Below are positions 43,188-53,358 of a stretch of 64,000 bases of DNA, piece by piece. The position numbers and the translations under genes were made by a program. Positions within the stretch are counted from its first letter, which is position 1; the number at the start of each line of letters is the position of its first letter. The DNA is taken from the NCBI GenBank assembly GCA_017551025.1, contig JAFZNG010000009.1, positions 62,001 to 126,000 on the forward strand. The letters run 5' to 3'. Source of the stretch: Paludibacteraceae bacterium (GTDB taxonomy: Bacteria; Bacteroidota; Bacteroidia; Bacteroidales; Paludibacteraceae). The notes under the pieces are model-generated. The model did not search any database and had not been told where the DNA came from. It was given only the letters and a program-made list of their open reading frames with translations.

Positions 43188-43868
43188 TCATTTTTTTTGA
43201 AAAAGGCGATAATTGAACCATTTTTTGTCTTGAAAACGCACTAAAATGGTATATGAGAGTAGGGTGATAAGTATTCCGACAAGGGTGCCGGCAAAGACAT
43301 CGAGGGCAAAATGTTGGCTGAGATAGATACGACTGTATCCGCCCAGCGCTGCGAGGAAGAATAAGATGGCTTGCAGCAACCAACTAGTTATCTTAGGCAG
43401 ACGTGTTCTCACAGGTGCGCTGGTTAATATAATGCTCAGCGCAAAAGCCAAGGCAAAGAAGGTGGTGGTATGTCCGCTTGGGAAGGAGTAGTACTTGCTC
43501 ATATGGACGCCTTCCACGAGTGGTAGCTGTATATCCGGATAATTCGTAGCAAACCAGGTTAGCGGTCGCGGTGCATTGACGACATGCTTGATAATTTGGG
43601 TACATAAGCCGCTCAGTGCGACTCCGGCCGTCGTTAAAGCGGCAGCCCCCGCCCGATAGAAAAGCAAACCGACGCAAAGCAGATAGGGGAACCACTCCGC
43701 TATCTGGGTGTAATACCTATAGAATATATCGCGCGCGTACGTATGACGATCACAAAGCAGTAGGTGCAGTTCACCCTTCGGGATGTATAGAAGGGCTAAG
43801 CCCAATACTGCGATGAGTATCAGGCTTAGTCCTGTAAATACAGCGTTTTGCTTCAATACGTCTTTCAC
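43188..43868 (-). CDS. PAP2-family phosphatase
   Basis: 226 residues with about six membrane helices. The three PAP2 signature motifs are present: KHVVNAPRP, YYSFPSGHTT and GYSRIYLSQHFALDVFAG, holding the catalytic histidines. Such enzymes remove phosphate from undecaprenyl pyrophosphate, phosphatidic acid or lipid A. The substrate cannot be told from sequence. Last gene of the minus-strand run from 51427, 17 bp after the gene upstream. Confidence 0.92.
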   Translation of the reverse strand: MKDVLKQNAVFTGLSLILIAVLGLALLYIPKGELHLLLCDRHTYARDIFYRYYTQIAEWFPYLLCVGLLFYRAGAAALTTAGVALSGLCTQIIKHVVNAPRPLTWFATNYPDIQLPLVEGVHMSKYYSFPSGHTTTFFALAFALSIILTSAPVRTRLPKITSWLLQAILFFLAALGGYSRIYLSQHFALDVFAGTLVGILITLLSYTILVRFQDKKWFNYRLFQKK

Positions 43869-43885
43869 CGTTTTTTTAGGTTGGT

Positions 43886-46600
43886 TTATTTTACGCGTTG
43901 TCCGTGGGAATCGTATACACGATCCTCGATATAGATATAGAGACGCTGGTTAACCATCTTCTTTTGCGGCTGTGCAGAACGATTCTCGTTGTAGTCTACA
44001 ACGACATCAATGGTCTGCGGACACGAAGGCAATACAACGCCGTCAGTGCGCGTAAGTACTACGTAGTAGACATCTCCGGTAGTGAAGAGCGAATCGGTAT
44101 GATAAATGGATGCGGTAGCACCTTCTATCGCTTCGCCGTTGCGGTACCACTGATACCCTGTAAACTCATAGCCGCCGTTGTTCTCTGCGTTATAAACGGC
44201 CAATACATTGTTGAACTTGTACTTGAAGATACTGCTCGGATAGTATACGGTCAGATCGAGCGGGAAGGTCAGTACCTGATCGCAAATGGTATCTTGTACG
44301 GTAATCTTAGCTTTGTAGTATCCGGGTTTCATATCCGTTGTCGGGATAGAGATGTATCCGTTGGCGGCTTGCACCTCAACGTCTTGCTGACCATTGATGA
44401 AGTGTATTTCACCAATATCACCCTTGATAAGAGAGTACTGTACGTCAAAGGCTTCTCCGGGGCATACATGTTGCTCATCCGGATTGTTCGGGATCTGCAT
44501 GTCCAGACAAGTAATGATGCGCAGGCGGCAGGTTACGAGCGAGTCGCAACCGTCTGCATTCTTACCGGCAATCCAGGTCACTTCTTGATACGGATCGTCG
44601 TACCATCTGCCGTTGATGTCATAGCCGTCGCGTGCCACGAAATCGTAACTATAGCTGGATTCGCGACCGTATTCTACACTCGTGATAACGACAGAGTCGC
44701 AATCGTAGTAGGTCGTATCTATTTGGCTCATCGGACCGTCGTAGTCTTCGGCTACGCACTCGTGACGCTGGTTGCGAACGGTATCCGGACGAACGACGCG
44801 GAAGGAGAATTTCACCTTACCGAGCAGCGTGTTGTCGTCGTTGGTACAAACCTGATGACCGTAGAGGTCTGCCTCGATATCATACCAACCGGGTACGGTA
44901 TAGAGGTGGGAAATCTGAGCGGTTGAGTTATAGGCCGTAATACCGTCACCGAAGTTCCAGTCTACGCGGGTGATCTCATCCGTACCTACTTTGGCATCAA
45001 ATTCTACATCTGAGCCAACGCAGATACGACTGTCGCTGATATAGCCGTTGGTGAAGGTTTCACCGTTGACGTTCACACCTTGCTCTACAGCAGCCGAACC
45101 GGCAGAGTAGGCGTACGACTCATCTTCTCCGTTACCGTATACGGTGGCGATGACACCTTTTGCGTTCTCCAGGCTGAAGACGCTGTATTGCGAGGTGCTG
45201 CTGTCACCAATCTTGGCGCGGGCATAGGAGTATTTCGGATTACCGGGAACGGGTTGCCAAACGAGCAAGTTGGTCTTGTCCAGTTTGGTGGCACCATAGA
45301 GGGCATTGAGCTTGGTGTTCTGGCAGGAAGCGGTCTCGGTAACGACATTGAGGAAGTGGTCCTTGGTCTTGCTTGTGTAGCACGTACCAAAGGTGATCTT
45401 ATTGATCTTCTGCTGGATAGGTGATACCCAAACAGAGGACGGGTCGCCCTGACCGTTGACAATCTCATCGGTGGTCTTGCCCTTGTATGAGTTACCGGTA
45501 TCGTAACTGTAAACGGCACACGGACAACTCGTCTCGATATACGCAACGTCTTGGGTTACGACGAGGTCGATCGGACTCTCACCGGGTTTGTTGCCGTTGG
45601 GATCACCGGCACTCTGAAGCATTACGTAGAAGGTCTCGCCTTCGTTGATATACGCTTGGGTATAGCCGTCAATCTTGATCTCCGTTCCGCGCTGGGTAGC
45701 CGTAATACCGATGAGGTTACCGTTCTTCTCCAAGGAGCGGGTGACGATAAACTGCGTGCCCCAGTACTCAACGGGCATCGGTTGCTCGAACAAACAGTCG
45801 CGGGCAGCAATGCCGGTTGGGATATTCGTGATAGGCACACCGCAGTATACGGCTATTTTCTTACCGTTGCGGGCGGTGATATGTGTACCGGCCAGGCGGT
45901 CGCCTTTCTTGGTGACCATGTAATAGGTTTGTCCCTGGTTTAACGTGATAGAATAGGGCTGACCACTCAGATGGCCATCAAAGGTGTCACCGTTAGGGAT
46001 GATATCGATGGTGGTGTTATCCTCGGTGCCGAGAATGGTAGTCAGACCGACTGCATCGTTGAAGTCGCTCTTCACCTTAGACCAGTAGTCCTGGGTGTAA
46101 TACTCGCTACCCAGCGCTGTCATCGGCAGGATATTGCTGGCATCCATCGAGTGGAGCGAACTCAGGATTACGTATACCGAGATGTTCTCCGTAGCCGTGA
46201 TATGCAGACCGTACATGTTTTTCTGGCCGGCCAATGTAGATACATTGTTGGCATTGCTCATGGCTGTCGGATACCATTTGCTGGCATCCATCGGCACCTT
46301 GATCATACCGGCGTTCGGATTGAGTTGGGAGGTGGTTCCGTTACCGAACTCGTTCCATGAACCGGCAGCTACCTGTTGGGTGATGCTGATGGCATTGCCC
46401 ACGCCGCCCCGGATAGTTACCGTACAGGCTTTTTCAGCAGAAATAGCGATGTAAGGTGTTGCTGTGGCTTTATCCGGAGAACATACCAGAGTAGAGCTTA
46501 CCCAGAACTCTTTACCTTGCGTGGAAGCCTGTCCCCAAACGGGAGCAGTCATCCCTACCAGACATGCTACAAGCAATAATGTTTTCAGATGTTTTTTCAT
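43886..46600 (-). CDS. large secreted IgGFc-binding-like protein with PKD domain and T9SS-type tail
   Basis: 904 residues with a signal peptide ending PVWGQ. The first 500 residues match the IgGFc-binding N-terminal type (GKEFWVSSTL at the start, MPVEYWGTQFIVTRS in the middle). A PKD-like domain follows (VDWNFGDGITAYNS) near 545, then Ig-like modules. The end (QRLYIYIEDRVYDSHGQRV) resembles the short Bacteroidales C-terminal sorting tails of the T9SS. Likely a surface adhesin-like protein; ligand unknown. A relative lies two genes upstream. Confidence 0.8.
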   Translation of the reverse strand: MKKHLKTLLLVACLVGMTAPVWGQASTQGKEFWVSSTLVCSPDKATATPYIAISAEKACTVTIRGGVGNAISITQQVAAGSWNEFGNGTTSQLNPNAGMIKVPMDASKWYPTAMSNANNVSTLAGQKNMYGLHITATENISVYVILSSLHSMDASNILPMTALGSEYYTQDYWSKVKSDFNDAVGLTTILGTEDNTTIDIIPNGDTFDGHLSGQPYSITLNQGQTYYMVTKKGDRLAGTHITARNGKKIAVYCGVPITNIPTGIAARDCLFEQPMPVEYWGTQFIVTRSLEKNGNLIGITATQRGTEIKIDGYTQAYINEGETFYVMLQSAGDPNGNKPGESPIDLVVTQDVAYIETSCPCAVYSYDTGNSYKGKTTDEIVNGQGDPSSVWVSPIQQKINKITFGTCYTSKTKDHFLNVVTETASCQNTKLNALYGATKLDKTNLLVWQPVPGNPKYSYARAKIGDSSTSQYSVFSLENAKGVIATVYGNGEDESYAYSAGSAAVEQGVNVNGETFTNGYISDSRICVGSDVEFDAKVGTDEITRVDWNFGDGITAYNSTAQISHLYTVPGWYDIEADLYGHQVCTNDDNTLLGKVKFSFRVVRPDTVRNQRHECVAEDYDGPMSQIDTTYYDCDSVVITSVEYGRESSYSYDFVARDGYDINGRWYDDPYQEVTWIAGKNADGCDSLVTCRLRIITCLDMQIPNNPDEQHVCPGEAFDVQYSLIKGDIGEIHFINGQQDVEVQAANGYISIPTTDMKPGYYKAKITVQDTICDQVLTFPLDLTVYYPSSIFKYKFNNVLAVYNAENNGGYEFTGYQWYRNGEAIEGATASIYHTDSLFTTGDVYYVVLTRTDGVVLPSCPQTIDVVVDYNENRSAQPQKKMVNQRLYIYIEDRVYDSHGQRVK

Positions 46601-46615
46601 ATGTAGTAGTGTTTG

Positions 46616-48748
46616 TTACAATATATGTATTTCTACACGACGGTTGTTCTGACGACCTTCTTCCGTATCGTTGGTGTCGATCGGTTCGGTCTCGCCACGA
46701 CCTTCTGCCTCCAGACGACTCGGATCGATGCCACGACGGATGAGTTCTTTCATCACAGCTTCGGCGCGGCCTTCCGACAGTTTCTGGTTGGCTTCGTCCT
46801 TGCCAACACTATCCGTGTGACCTACGATCTTGATGCGGATGGTCGGATGACGATCCAGGTACTGGAATAAGCCGTTCAGCTCTTCCTCCGAAGTAGGCAG
46901 GATACGTGTCTTGTTGGTGGCGAAGAACATATTCTTGAGGATAATTACCTCCTGCTTGATAGGTGCGAGATCAATATGCAGACTATCGCCCAGATTGGTA
47001 ATCACGCCGTTGTAGGGTTCGTAACCGAACTGCTCCACGTGGATAGTGTAGCTGACGCTATCTGCCAACAATTGGCTGCTACCGCCGTTGACGGAGTCGG
47101 TATTCAGACTGTAGCGGTTCTCATCCGTACCGCGTTTGCGAATCTGTACCGTAACCATAAGCGGTGTGTGGGTTTCCTTGTCGGCAACGGTTACGCGGAA
47201 GACGGGTTTCGGCGTCAGACGTACATCCACCGGCATATGACCAATCGAGTCGATGGTATAGATGACACTATTGGTGAAGTAGTTCTCCGCGTCAGCGAGT
47301 ACGGAGTAACTGCCGAACTTGGATTTCTGGCTGAGCGAGCCCTTCGGTAACTTCTTGTTGCGCAGCACGGTCTTCTCGGTCTGTACATCGGAGATATTGA
47401 TGACAGCATTCGGAATAGGTTCGCCGGTCTCGGCATTGATGATGCGGATGTCCGCATAGGACGATGGCATCTCGGGCTCACGACCGGGCACTTGGAATTG
47501 AATGGCAAAGCGTGCACCTACGAATAGGGTGTTTAGCTTGGTGTTGCCGTTCATGGCGAGCATCGTGTTGGTCTTTTGTACAGCAGTGCTGGTAGCAGAG
47601 AACTCCACAGGATTGGCTGCCGGCGTAGCGTTGGTGTTCAGTACACCGTACTCGGCGAACAAACCTAATTTATAGTGGATATACTCGCGACCGAAGGGTT
47701 GACGCTCTCCCTCTTTTACTTTCTTGCGACGTTTGTCCTTAGGATCCGCATCGCGGTGGAGCCACTCGTCCAGATCCAGACCTATTTCGGCGCAGACGCG
47801 TATATCCGGTTGCTTTAGTACGATAGGTGTCTGGTCGTCGCCGGCGGCAGGTATGTCATGGATCCCCATACCGTAAGGCTCGAGATACAGGGGATCGTTG
47901 ACCGTAATATCGTACTGACCGGACTGGCTATATTTGCCCAGCGTGAAGCCGTAGCAAACCTTCGGACCGACGAGGAAGTAGAACTTGTCGAACTGCGCAC
48001 CGAAGAGCAGCGGCAGACCTACATAGCCGACATTGCGCATCTCGCTAAGGTTGTCAAAGAGGTAGTTGTAGGTAGCGCCGTAGTTGAGATCGCTACGCAC
48101 AGCCTCAAAGCCGTATTTCGAGGTCGAGTTGAAGTAGTCGAAGTCGATACCGGTCTCGAAGCGGAATTTCTTGTATTCCAGTTCATAGCCCAGACGCAGA
48201 CCTGCGCCGGGACCTCCGACGAGTTGCTGAAGAGCATTTTGCTGGTTGAGCGTTCCGGCACCCCATAACGAACCGCCTGCCATTGGATCGATCTGGTCCA
48301 TGAGTGCGGCGTAGCCGGCACGAAGACTCAGGTTGAATAGGTGCTTGGGTTGCTCCTTCTGACTGCGCTCCCAACGACGGAGAACAGCTTCTTCACGCGC
48401 CTGCTCTGCGGCTTCGCGACGCTGTATCTCGCGCTGACGCTCTTCGATGGCGCGCTGCTTATCCTGTTCCTTCTTATCTATTTCACGTTGTTTTTTCTCT
48501 GCGGCTTTTTGCTTGGCAGACTGCTGTTTGTTCTTTGCTTTCTGCTTCTTGGCACGCTCTTTCTCTTTTTTAGCCTGTTGCTTGGCTTTCTCTTTCTCGC
48601 GTTTGGCTTTGGCCTTGGCTTTGTCTTTATCCGACGGAGCGGCAGCTGCTGCAGCCGTAGCGGTGGCAGCCGTAGCGGTTGTCAGTACCGGCATAGCGAG
48701 ACTGAACAGAAATACGAACAGTACGAATATGTTGATATGCTTCTTCAT
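46616..48748 (-). CDS. OmpA-family protein with Lys/Ala/Glu-rich N-terminus
   Basis: 710 residues. Signal peptide, then a highly charged KAKAKREKEKAKQQAKKEK-type helical region at about 38-130, an outer membrane beta-barrel-like domain (about 135-420), two carboxypeptidase-regulatory/CNA-B-like repeats (PNAVINISDV, LMVTVQIRKRG) and a C-terminal OmpA peptidoglycan-binding domain (IVGHTDSVGKDEANQKLSEGRA). Similar layouts are found in PorE-like proteins and in surface-anchoring partners. Sits between two giant secreted proteins, 16 and 24 bp from them, and may serve in their surface attachment. Confidence 0.85.
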   Translation of the reverse strand: MKKHINIFVLFVFLFSLAMPVLTTATAATATAAAAAAPSDKDKAKAKAKREKEKAKQQAKKEKERAKKQKAKNKQQSAKQKAAEKKQREIDKKEQDKQRAIEERQREIQRREAAEQAREEAVLRRWERSQKEQPKHLFNLSLRAGYAALMDQIDPMAGGSLWGAGTLNQQNALQQLVGGPGAGLRLGYELEYKKFRFETGIDFDYFNSTSKYGFEAVRSDLNYGATYNYLFDNLSEMRNVGYVGLPLLFGAQFDKFYFLVGPKVCYGFTLGKYSQSGQYDITVNDPLYLEPYGMGIHDIPAAGDDQTPIVLKQPDIRVCAEIGLDLDEWLHRDADPKDKRRKKVKEGERQPFGREYIHYKLGLFAEYGVLNTNATPAANPVEFSATSTAVQKTNTMLAMNGNTKLNTLFVGARFAIQFQVPGREPEMPSSYADIRIINAETGEPIPNAVINISDVQTEKTVLRNKKLPKGSLSQKSKFGSYSVLADAENYFTNSVIYTIDSIGHMPVDVRLTPKPVFRVTVADKETHTPLMVTVQIRKRGTDENRYSLNTDSVNGGSSQLLADSVSYTIHVEQFGYEPYNGVITNLGDSLHIDLAPIKQEVIILKNMFFATNKTRILPTSEEELNGLFQYLDRHPTIRIKIVGHTDSVGKDEANQKLSEGRAEAVMKELIRRGIDPSRLEAEGRGETEPIDTNDTEEGRQNNRRVEIHIL

Positions 48749-48772
48749 TTTCTTGATCTCCTATGCTACGGG

Positions 48773-51427
48773 TTATTGAATGATAAACTTAAAACTACGG
48801 TTCTTGCCATCCGTCGTTACGCGTAGCAGGTAGAGACCCGCTTCTTCGGGTACATCGATCGTACAACCGCCATCCGGGATGGTAAATTTCAAATCCTTGT
48901 ATATCTTACCACTGGTGTTGATCCATTGTGCGTAGCATTCAATATCGGTCTGACCTTTGTAGTCGGCATTGACGAATACCTTGCCGCCCTTGACATAACT
49001 GTAGGTGGCGGTAATCTGGAGACTCACGCTGTCGGGTGCAAAAATATGCTGTGTAGCATCCGGGTTGAAGGCTTTTGCGCAAGCACAAGTGCGGCGCTGA
49101 TCGGCCTGGCCTTTGTTGATGGTATAGCATACATAGAAGGCATCGTTTTGGAAGTCTTCGTTCGGGATGTCATACATATTCAGCACGGCAGATACCTGGC
49201 CCTGGAGTGCGGTACTGTCGCTCGTGCGGTACCATTGGAAGTCGCTCAGCGTGAGACCGTCGAAGCGCGGATCCTTAACGAGACCGAGCACGTTGTCGTA
49301 GCGCTGTGCGATCACGTCGTTACCGATAGGCAACTGGAAGAACATGGTTGTGTCGGTGCCGCCACAACTGGACTCGATCTGGATGCGAATACCGTAAGGT
49401 ACCGATGCGGCCGCCGTACTCGGGATATTCAGTACGAAATAGCCCTCCTGTACTTTGAGGTTGCTCTTGTTGAATCCGGCAGCCTTGGCAGCATCGTCAA
49501 AGTCGATGGTTACGTTGTCACCTGTCAGGCTGGTCGTACTTGTGTAAGGAATACGGCCTACGTACTGCTTGCCGTCTTCGGGGCAGGGGATATCCGGATC
49601 GCCGATTGAGAATTCGTAGCGACCGATGGTAACGGTGATATGAATCACATCTACGGCCGACTGACCGGCGCAGAGGTTGCTGCTGCTGCGATAGATGGAG
49701 CAGGTCGCATCATAGTCACGGCTGGCATTGTAGTAATGCGGCACATCTTGTGCGGAAGTGACGGTCACATCCGGCGTGCCGTCGCCGAAGTGCCAAACGA
49801 TCTTCTCAAACTCATAGTCGGGCGTACATGCAAAATGAATGGTGTCCACGCCGCAGAGTTTGTTCTCCTTGTCGGGCGAGAAGACCTCGCCGTTGATGGT
49901 TATTTCCTGGGTGAGCGGCTTGGTGGCACCACCGGCAGAGTAGCCGTAGGACTCATTGTTGGTGAAGCCGTATACGTGGGCGATGAAGTTACCTCCCTCG
50001 CATCGAAGCGTGTGGGATGCCGCTACTGTTCCTAAGTTCAAACGGGCATAGTAGTAGGTGCTCGAACCGCTAACGGGACTAAACTGGTCGCTAATGGATG
50101 CGCCGTCCAGATACATCTGCTGGGGTTTGTCGGTTACCACGTTGCTGTGGTGATACGTGGTACCGCTATTCGAACTGGCAAACGTAGCAAATGTGATCTG
50201 GTCGATTTGCTGCTCTACGGGGTTGATCCAGAGCATAGCGGGATCGCCGCTCTTGTTGCTGCTGTTCTTGTATTGCTGCGAAACGATAAATAGGTGCACA
50301 GCGCAGGGGCAGGAGGTGGTAACTACGCAGCTACCGTCCTTGGCGTACTGACCTTGTGCGCCAATCTCGAACTCCCAATATTGCTTGGTGTCTTGTGCAA
50401 AATTGAAGGTGTGCACGAGGTTGCCGTTGATGCGCACTTCCGTACCATCGTTGAGGGCCAATACACGAATGGCATCGCACACGCGGTCGGACGAGGCGGT
50501 CAGCACGAAGGTGTTGCCCCAATATTGCGTAGGCATGGCTTGTGAGAAGAGATGATCTCGTTGCTTTACCTGATACGGAATATTGGTGTGCGGGTTTCCT
50601 TGGAAGACGGCAATCTTCTTGCCGTTACGGGCTTTGACGTACGTACCGGAGAGGTCACCGGGGGTGTTGTCTTTCTTGCCGGTCCATACGTACCATACCT
50701 GTCCTTTCATGAGGGCGGGGGTGTGGAGCGTGTCGCCCTTCTGCCAGTTGGCGAGTTTCAGCTGCTCGGCCGACATACCGGTGCCGCCGGAGAAGGCGTA
50801 CGCCGATTTGGCTGCGGTGATGGCCTCGGTTTCCTCGGTGGGGCAGTAGTCGATGATTGTGTTGTCCTCGGCGGCGATGATAGCGAAGTGGCTACCTTGC
50901 GTAGCGGAGGTGCCTCCGTGATCAGAGGGGGTATAGGTCTGAATGATATATTCGTCCAACAACGAAGCGGTAGGCAGCACGTTGGTGGCATCAAAGGTAG
51001 CTTTCTTGTAATTGGTAGCAAAGAGGGAAATATTGGAGGTGGCTGTTACGTGGAGGGCGCAGGTATCTACTTGCTCCGAGTTAACGGCGTAGCATACCTT
51101 ACCGGTGGTTTCCATTGCGGGGCGGGCATTGCCGACCAGCACGTTGCCGGAATACAGTTCTACCAGTTCCATCTGGTTGGCAGTCACGTTGACTACCTCG
51201 GAATAATTGGTGTAAGGATTGCTGATGGTTACTTGGCAATTCTCGCGTGAAGAAATAGAGAGCGACAGCACCAGGGTGTTGTTGGGATCCTGGTCGGCCT
51301 GCATGAATGTTACCCAGAAGTCTTTGCCTTCCGTGGATTGACCGTCTACTACCGTGTCAGCCTTGGTGCTCATGAATGGCATCAAGAGTAGGCTGCAGAG
51401 CAGTATCGTACGTAGTTGTTTACTCAT
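48773..51427 (-). CDS. large secreted IgGFc-binding-like protein with PKD domain and type A T9SS tail
   Basis: 884 residues, signal peptide, starts EGKDFWVTFMQADQ and is related along its length to the 904-residue protein downstream. A PKD-like segment (IVWHFGDGTPDVT) lies near 553. It ends with a typical type A T9SS sorting tail (EEAGLYLLRVTTDGKNRSFK). First gene of the four-gene run with OmpA-family, second giant and PAP2 genes. Surface localised; function as an adhesin is inferred only from domain types. Confidence 0.82.
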   Translation of the reverse strand: MSKQLRTILLCSLLLMPFMSTKADTVVDGQSTEGKDFWVTFMQADQDPNNTLVLSLSISSRENCQVTISNPYTNYSEVVNVTANQMELVELYSGNVLVGNARPAMETTGKVCYAVNSEQVDTCALHVTATSNISLFATNYKKATFDATNVLPTASLLDEYIIQTYTPSDHGGTSATQGSHFAIIAAEDNTIIDYCPTEETEAITAAKSAYAFSGGTGMSAEQLKLANWQKGDTLHTPALMKGQVWYVWTGKKDNTPGDLSGTYVKARNGKKIAVFQGNPHTNIPYQVKQRDHLFSQAMPTQYWGNTFVLTASSDRVCDAIRVLALNDGTEVRINGNLVHTFNFAQDTKQYWEFEIGAQGQYAKDGSCVVTTSCPCAVHLFIVSQQYKNSSNKSGDPAMLWINPVEQQIDQITFATFASSNSGTTYHHSNVVTDKPQQMYLDGASISDQFSPVSGSSTYYYARLNLGTVAASHTLRCEGGNFIAHVYGFTNNESYGYSAGGATKPLTQEITINGEVFSPDKENKLCGVDTIHFACTPDYEFEKIVWHFGDGTPDVTVTSAQDVPHYYNASRDYDATCSIYRSSSNLCAGQSAVDVIHITVTIGRYEFSIGDPDIPCPEDGKQYVGRIPYTSTTSLTGDNVTIDFDDAAKAAGFNKSNLKVQEGYFVLNIPSTAAASVPYGIRIQIESSCGGTDTTMFFQLPIGNDVIAQRYDNVLGLVKDPRFDGLTLSDFQWYRTSDSTALQGQVSAVLNMYDIPNEDFQNDAFYVCYTINKGQADQRRTCACAKAFNPDATQHIFAPDSVSLQITATYSYVKGGKVFVNADYKGQTDIECYAQWINTSGKIYKDLKFTIPDGGCTIDVPEEAGLYLLRVTTDGKNRSFKFIIQ

Positions 51428-51475
51428 ATTGGTTAAAAAAAGTTTTGTTTTTGCTTAGTTCTCAAAATACGACTG

Positions 51476-51483
51476 CAAAATTA
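51476..51483 (-). promoter_or_regulatory. -7 box of the giant-protein operon
   Basis: TAATTTTG on the minus strand about 50 nt upstream of the start at 51427. No TTG at the usual spacing, so support is partial. Confidence 0.5.
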
Positions 51484-51518
51484 CAAAATTTTCTTCACGC
51501 GCGCGTGCACATTTTCGC

Positions 51519-51544
51519 AAAAAGTGTGTAAAAATTGACACACC
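51519..51544 (-). terminator. terminator of the endonuclease gene
   Basis: GTGTGT/ACACAC stem immediately after the stop codon at 51544, followed on the minus strand by TTTTT. Confidence 0.65.
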
Positions 51545-53343
51545 TATTGTATCTTCTGACCTAAAGTGGTATAAATTGACGCATTTCGCAGGATGACCAC
51601 CTGTCCGTGGCGTATCTCCTTGCGTGGGGAGGTAGGTTGGTTATCGGGCGCAGTAAGGGCTGTATGGGTATCGCCGTAGGGTGTGCCGTAACTCTGCGGG
51701 AGGGTGGAGAAGTCTACGGTCTGTCCCTGTCGGTCGCCCCAGATATATTCTACCAGGTCGGGGTAATCGATGAATGGATTGCGGTTGCCCTGGATACGGT
51801 TGACCTCGATAGCACGGGCTTTCTCTTTCTCGCTTACGGGATCCATTCGATGCCATGCGAGCAGCAGGTCGCGCAACCAGGGTTGGAACTCTTGCCAACT
51901 CTGATTGGTCATCGCCATGCCCGGTTCGCCGGTTTCGACCCAGGTGAGTGAATCGCCGTAACAGGTAGCGATATAGAAATAGGCACGGGCAAAATCGCCT
52001 TTGTATTCATCCGCGGGGCAGAACACTTTCTGCAGTCCGTATGCCGCACCGCTACCGGTGGCAAAACTGCCGTTCCAGAAAGTGGTGTCGCCGGGAATAC
52101 CCGGGGCATGATTGGACTTACTGCGGTTGGCCGAGTAGTCACCCGGCACCAAGTGGTAGAGATCGCAGTAGGCTTCGTTGACCGTGCCGCCCCACCAGGA
52201 TTTGGGCAACATATGCTCGATATCAAAACCGGCGACGCTGGCGGTCGGCGACTCGGGATTGAAGTACCGCGGGGTATTGGAATACATGTCGAGCACTAGG
52301 TTTGTCAGCGTGTCGCGGTCGGTGTAGTAGAAGGCGTCCCAGGTCTTGCGACTGCCGCTGCCGTAGCGATAGCGCACGCCGCAGAAGATGATTTCGCCAA
52401 GTTTGGATTTCAAGACGGAGTCTTGCATACCTTGTGCCCGCTCGTAATAGTCGCCCGGCATCGGTCCGATAGCCATGCAGGAGGAATCGACATTGAAGAC
52501 GGGTGGGGTATATTTATAGCCGCTGATCTTGAGTGGAATAGATTGCGTGACGAGTTGGTTGTCCAGACCGGTACCATGTACGTACAGTGTGTCGTAAGCG
52601 GTGCTGTAGAAGTCGAGACGGTAAGCCAGATCCACTTCACCTCCCGTGGCAGGAAGGGTCGCACTTCCCAGTTGGAAGACGGTGCCGGTCTTGAGTGCCA
52701 AACTGATATCTCCGACTACGTGTTTGCCCAGTACTTCTACACCGAGCACATCTTCTGCCGTCTCACCTTCTTCGACGGGTACGCTACCGAAATCGACACC
52801 GTAGGGTACCTCGAACACGGCTGTGTTAGGTAGCGGGTCCGGGGCTTCGAATTCGATGCGCTGCACGTACCAACGGTTGTTGGAGGCCGTCTTGGCGGCG
52901 ATGACGATTGTGTTGAGTGAGGCGTTGAGGGTGATGACGTACGGACGGATCTCGGCTTTGTGACCGGCTTCCCATGTGATGTCTTGTCCACAGACGGTAA
53001 TACCTCGTCCGGAGGCAGTGTCTTTTGTGTGGGGATACGAGGCGGCATAGACGGTCATCGTGGAGACTTGATAGGCGGTATTAAGCCCGATGGTCAATTC
53101 TCCTTTCGCGCTACCGGTTCCTCCCTTGATACCCTTGCCGCTGCCGGCGTTGTAGATATTATTGGCCGTTGCGACGCTGGTGGCACAGTTATCCGTAGCA
53201 CTTTGCACGATTTTGCTCAGTTCGGTCACGCGAGTGCCGGAGTCGTTGGCTCCGTTTCCGCTTTTGAAGACGACGGTATAGGTCTCGGCCGAGAGGCTGA
53301 GGGCGAAGCAAAGAATAACTGTCAAAAGGAGAGGACGTTTCAT
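51544..53343 (-). CDS. secreted endonuclease I-family nuclease with T9SS-type tail
   Basis: 599 residues with signal peptide. The first 280 residues are beta-rich accessory modules. The endonuclease I domain is at about 300-540: FDIEHMLPKSWWGG, CDLYHLVPGD and SKSNHAPG hold the expected His/Asn residues of the His-Me finger. The tail HGQVVILRNASIYTTLGQK is of the T9SS sorting type. It probably degrades extracellular DNA or RNA. Downstream of pssA by 15 bp on the same strand. Confidence 0.88.
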   Translation of the reverse strand: MKRPLLLTVILCFALSLSAETYTVVFKSGNGANDSGTRVTELSKIVQSATDNCATSVATANNIYNAGSGKGIKGGTGSAKGELTIGLNTAYQVSTMTVYAASYPHTKDTASGRGITVCGQDITWEAGHKAEIRPYVITLNASLNTIVIAAKTASNNRWYVQRIEFEAPDPLPNTAVFEVPYGVDFGSVPVEEGETAEDVLGVEVLGKHVVGDISLALKTGTVFQLGSATLPATGGEVDLAYRLDFYSTAYDTLYVHGTGLDNQLVTQSIPLKISGYKYTPPVFNVDSSCMAIGPMPGDYYERAQGMQDSVLKSKLGEIIFCGVRYRYGSGSRKTWDAFYYTDRDTLTNLVLDMYSNTPRYFNPESPTASVAGFDIEHMLPKSWWGGTVNEAYCDLYHLVPGDYSANRSKSNHAPGIPGDTTFWNGSFATGSGAAYGLQKVFCPADEYKGDFARAYFYIATCYGDSLTWVETGEPGMAMTNQSWQEFQPWLRDLLLAWHRMDPVSEKEKARAIEVNRIQGNRNPFIDYPDLVEYIWGDRQGQTVDFSTLPQSYGTPYGDTHTALTAPDNQPTSPRKEIRHGQVVILRNASIYTTLGQKIQ

Positions 53344-53358
53344 GGTAGGGAAGGGGGA

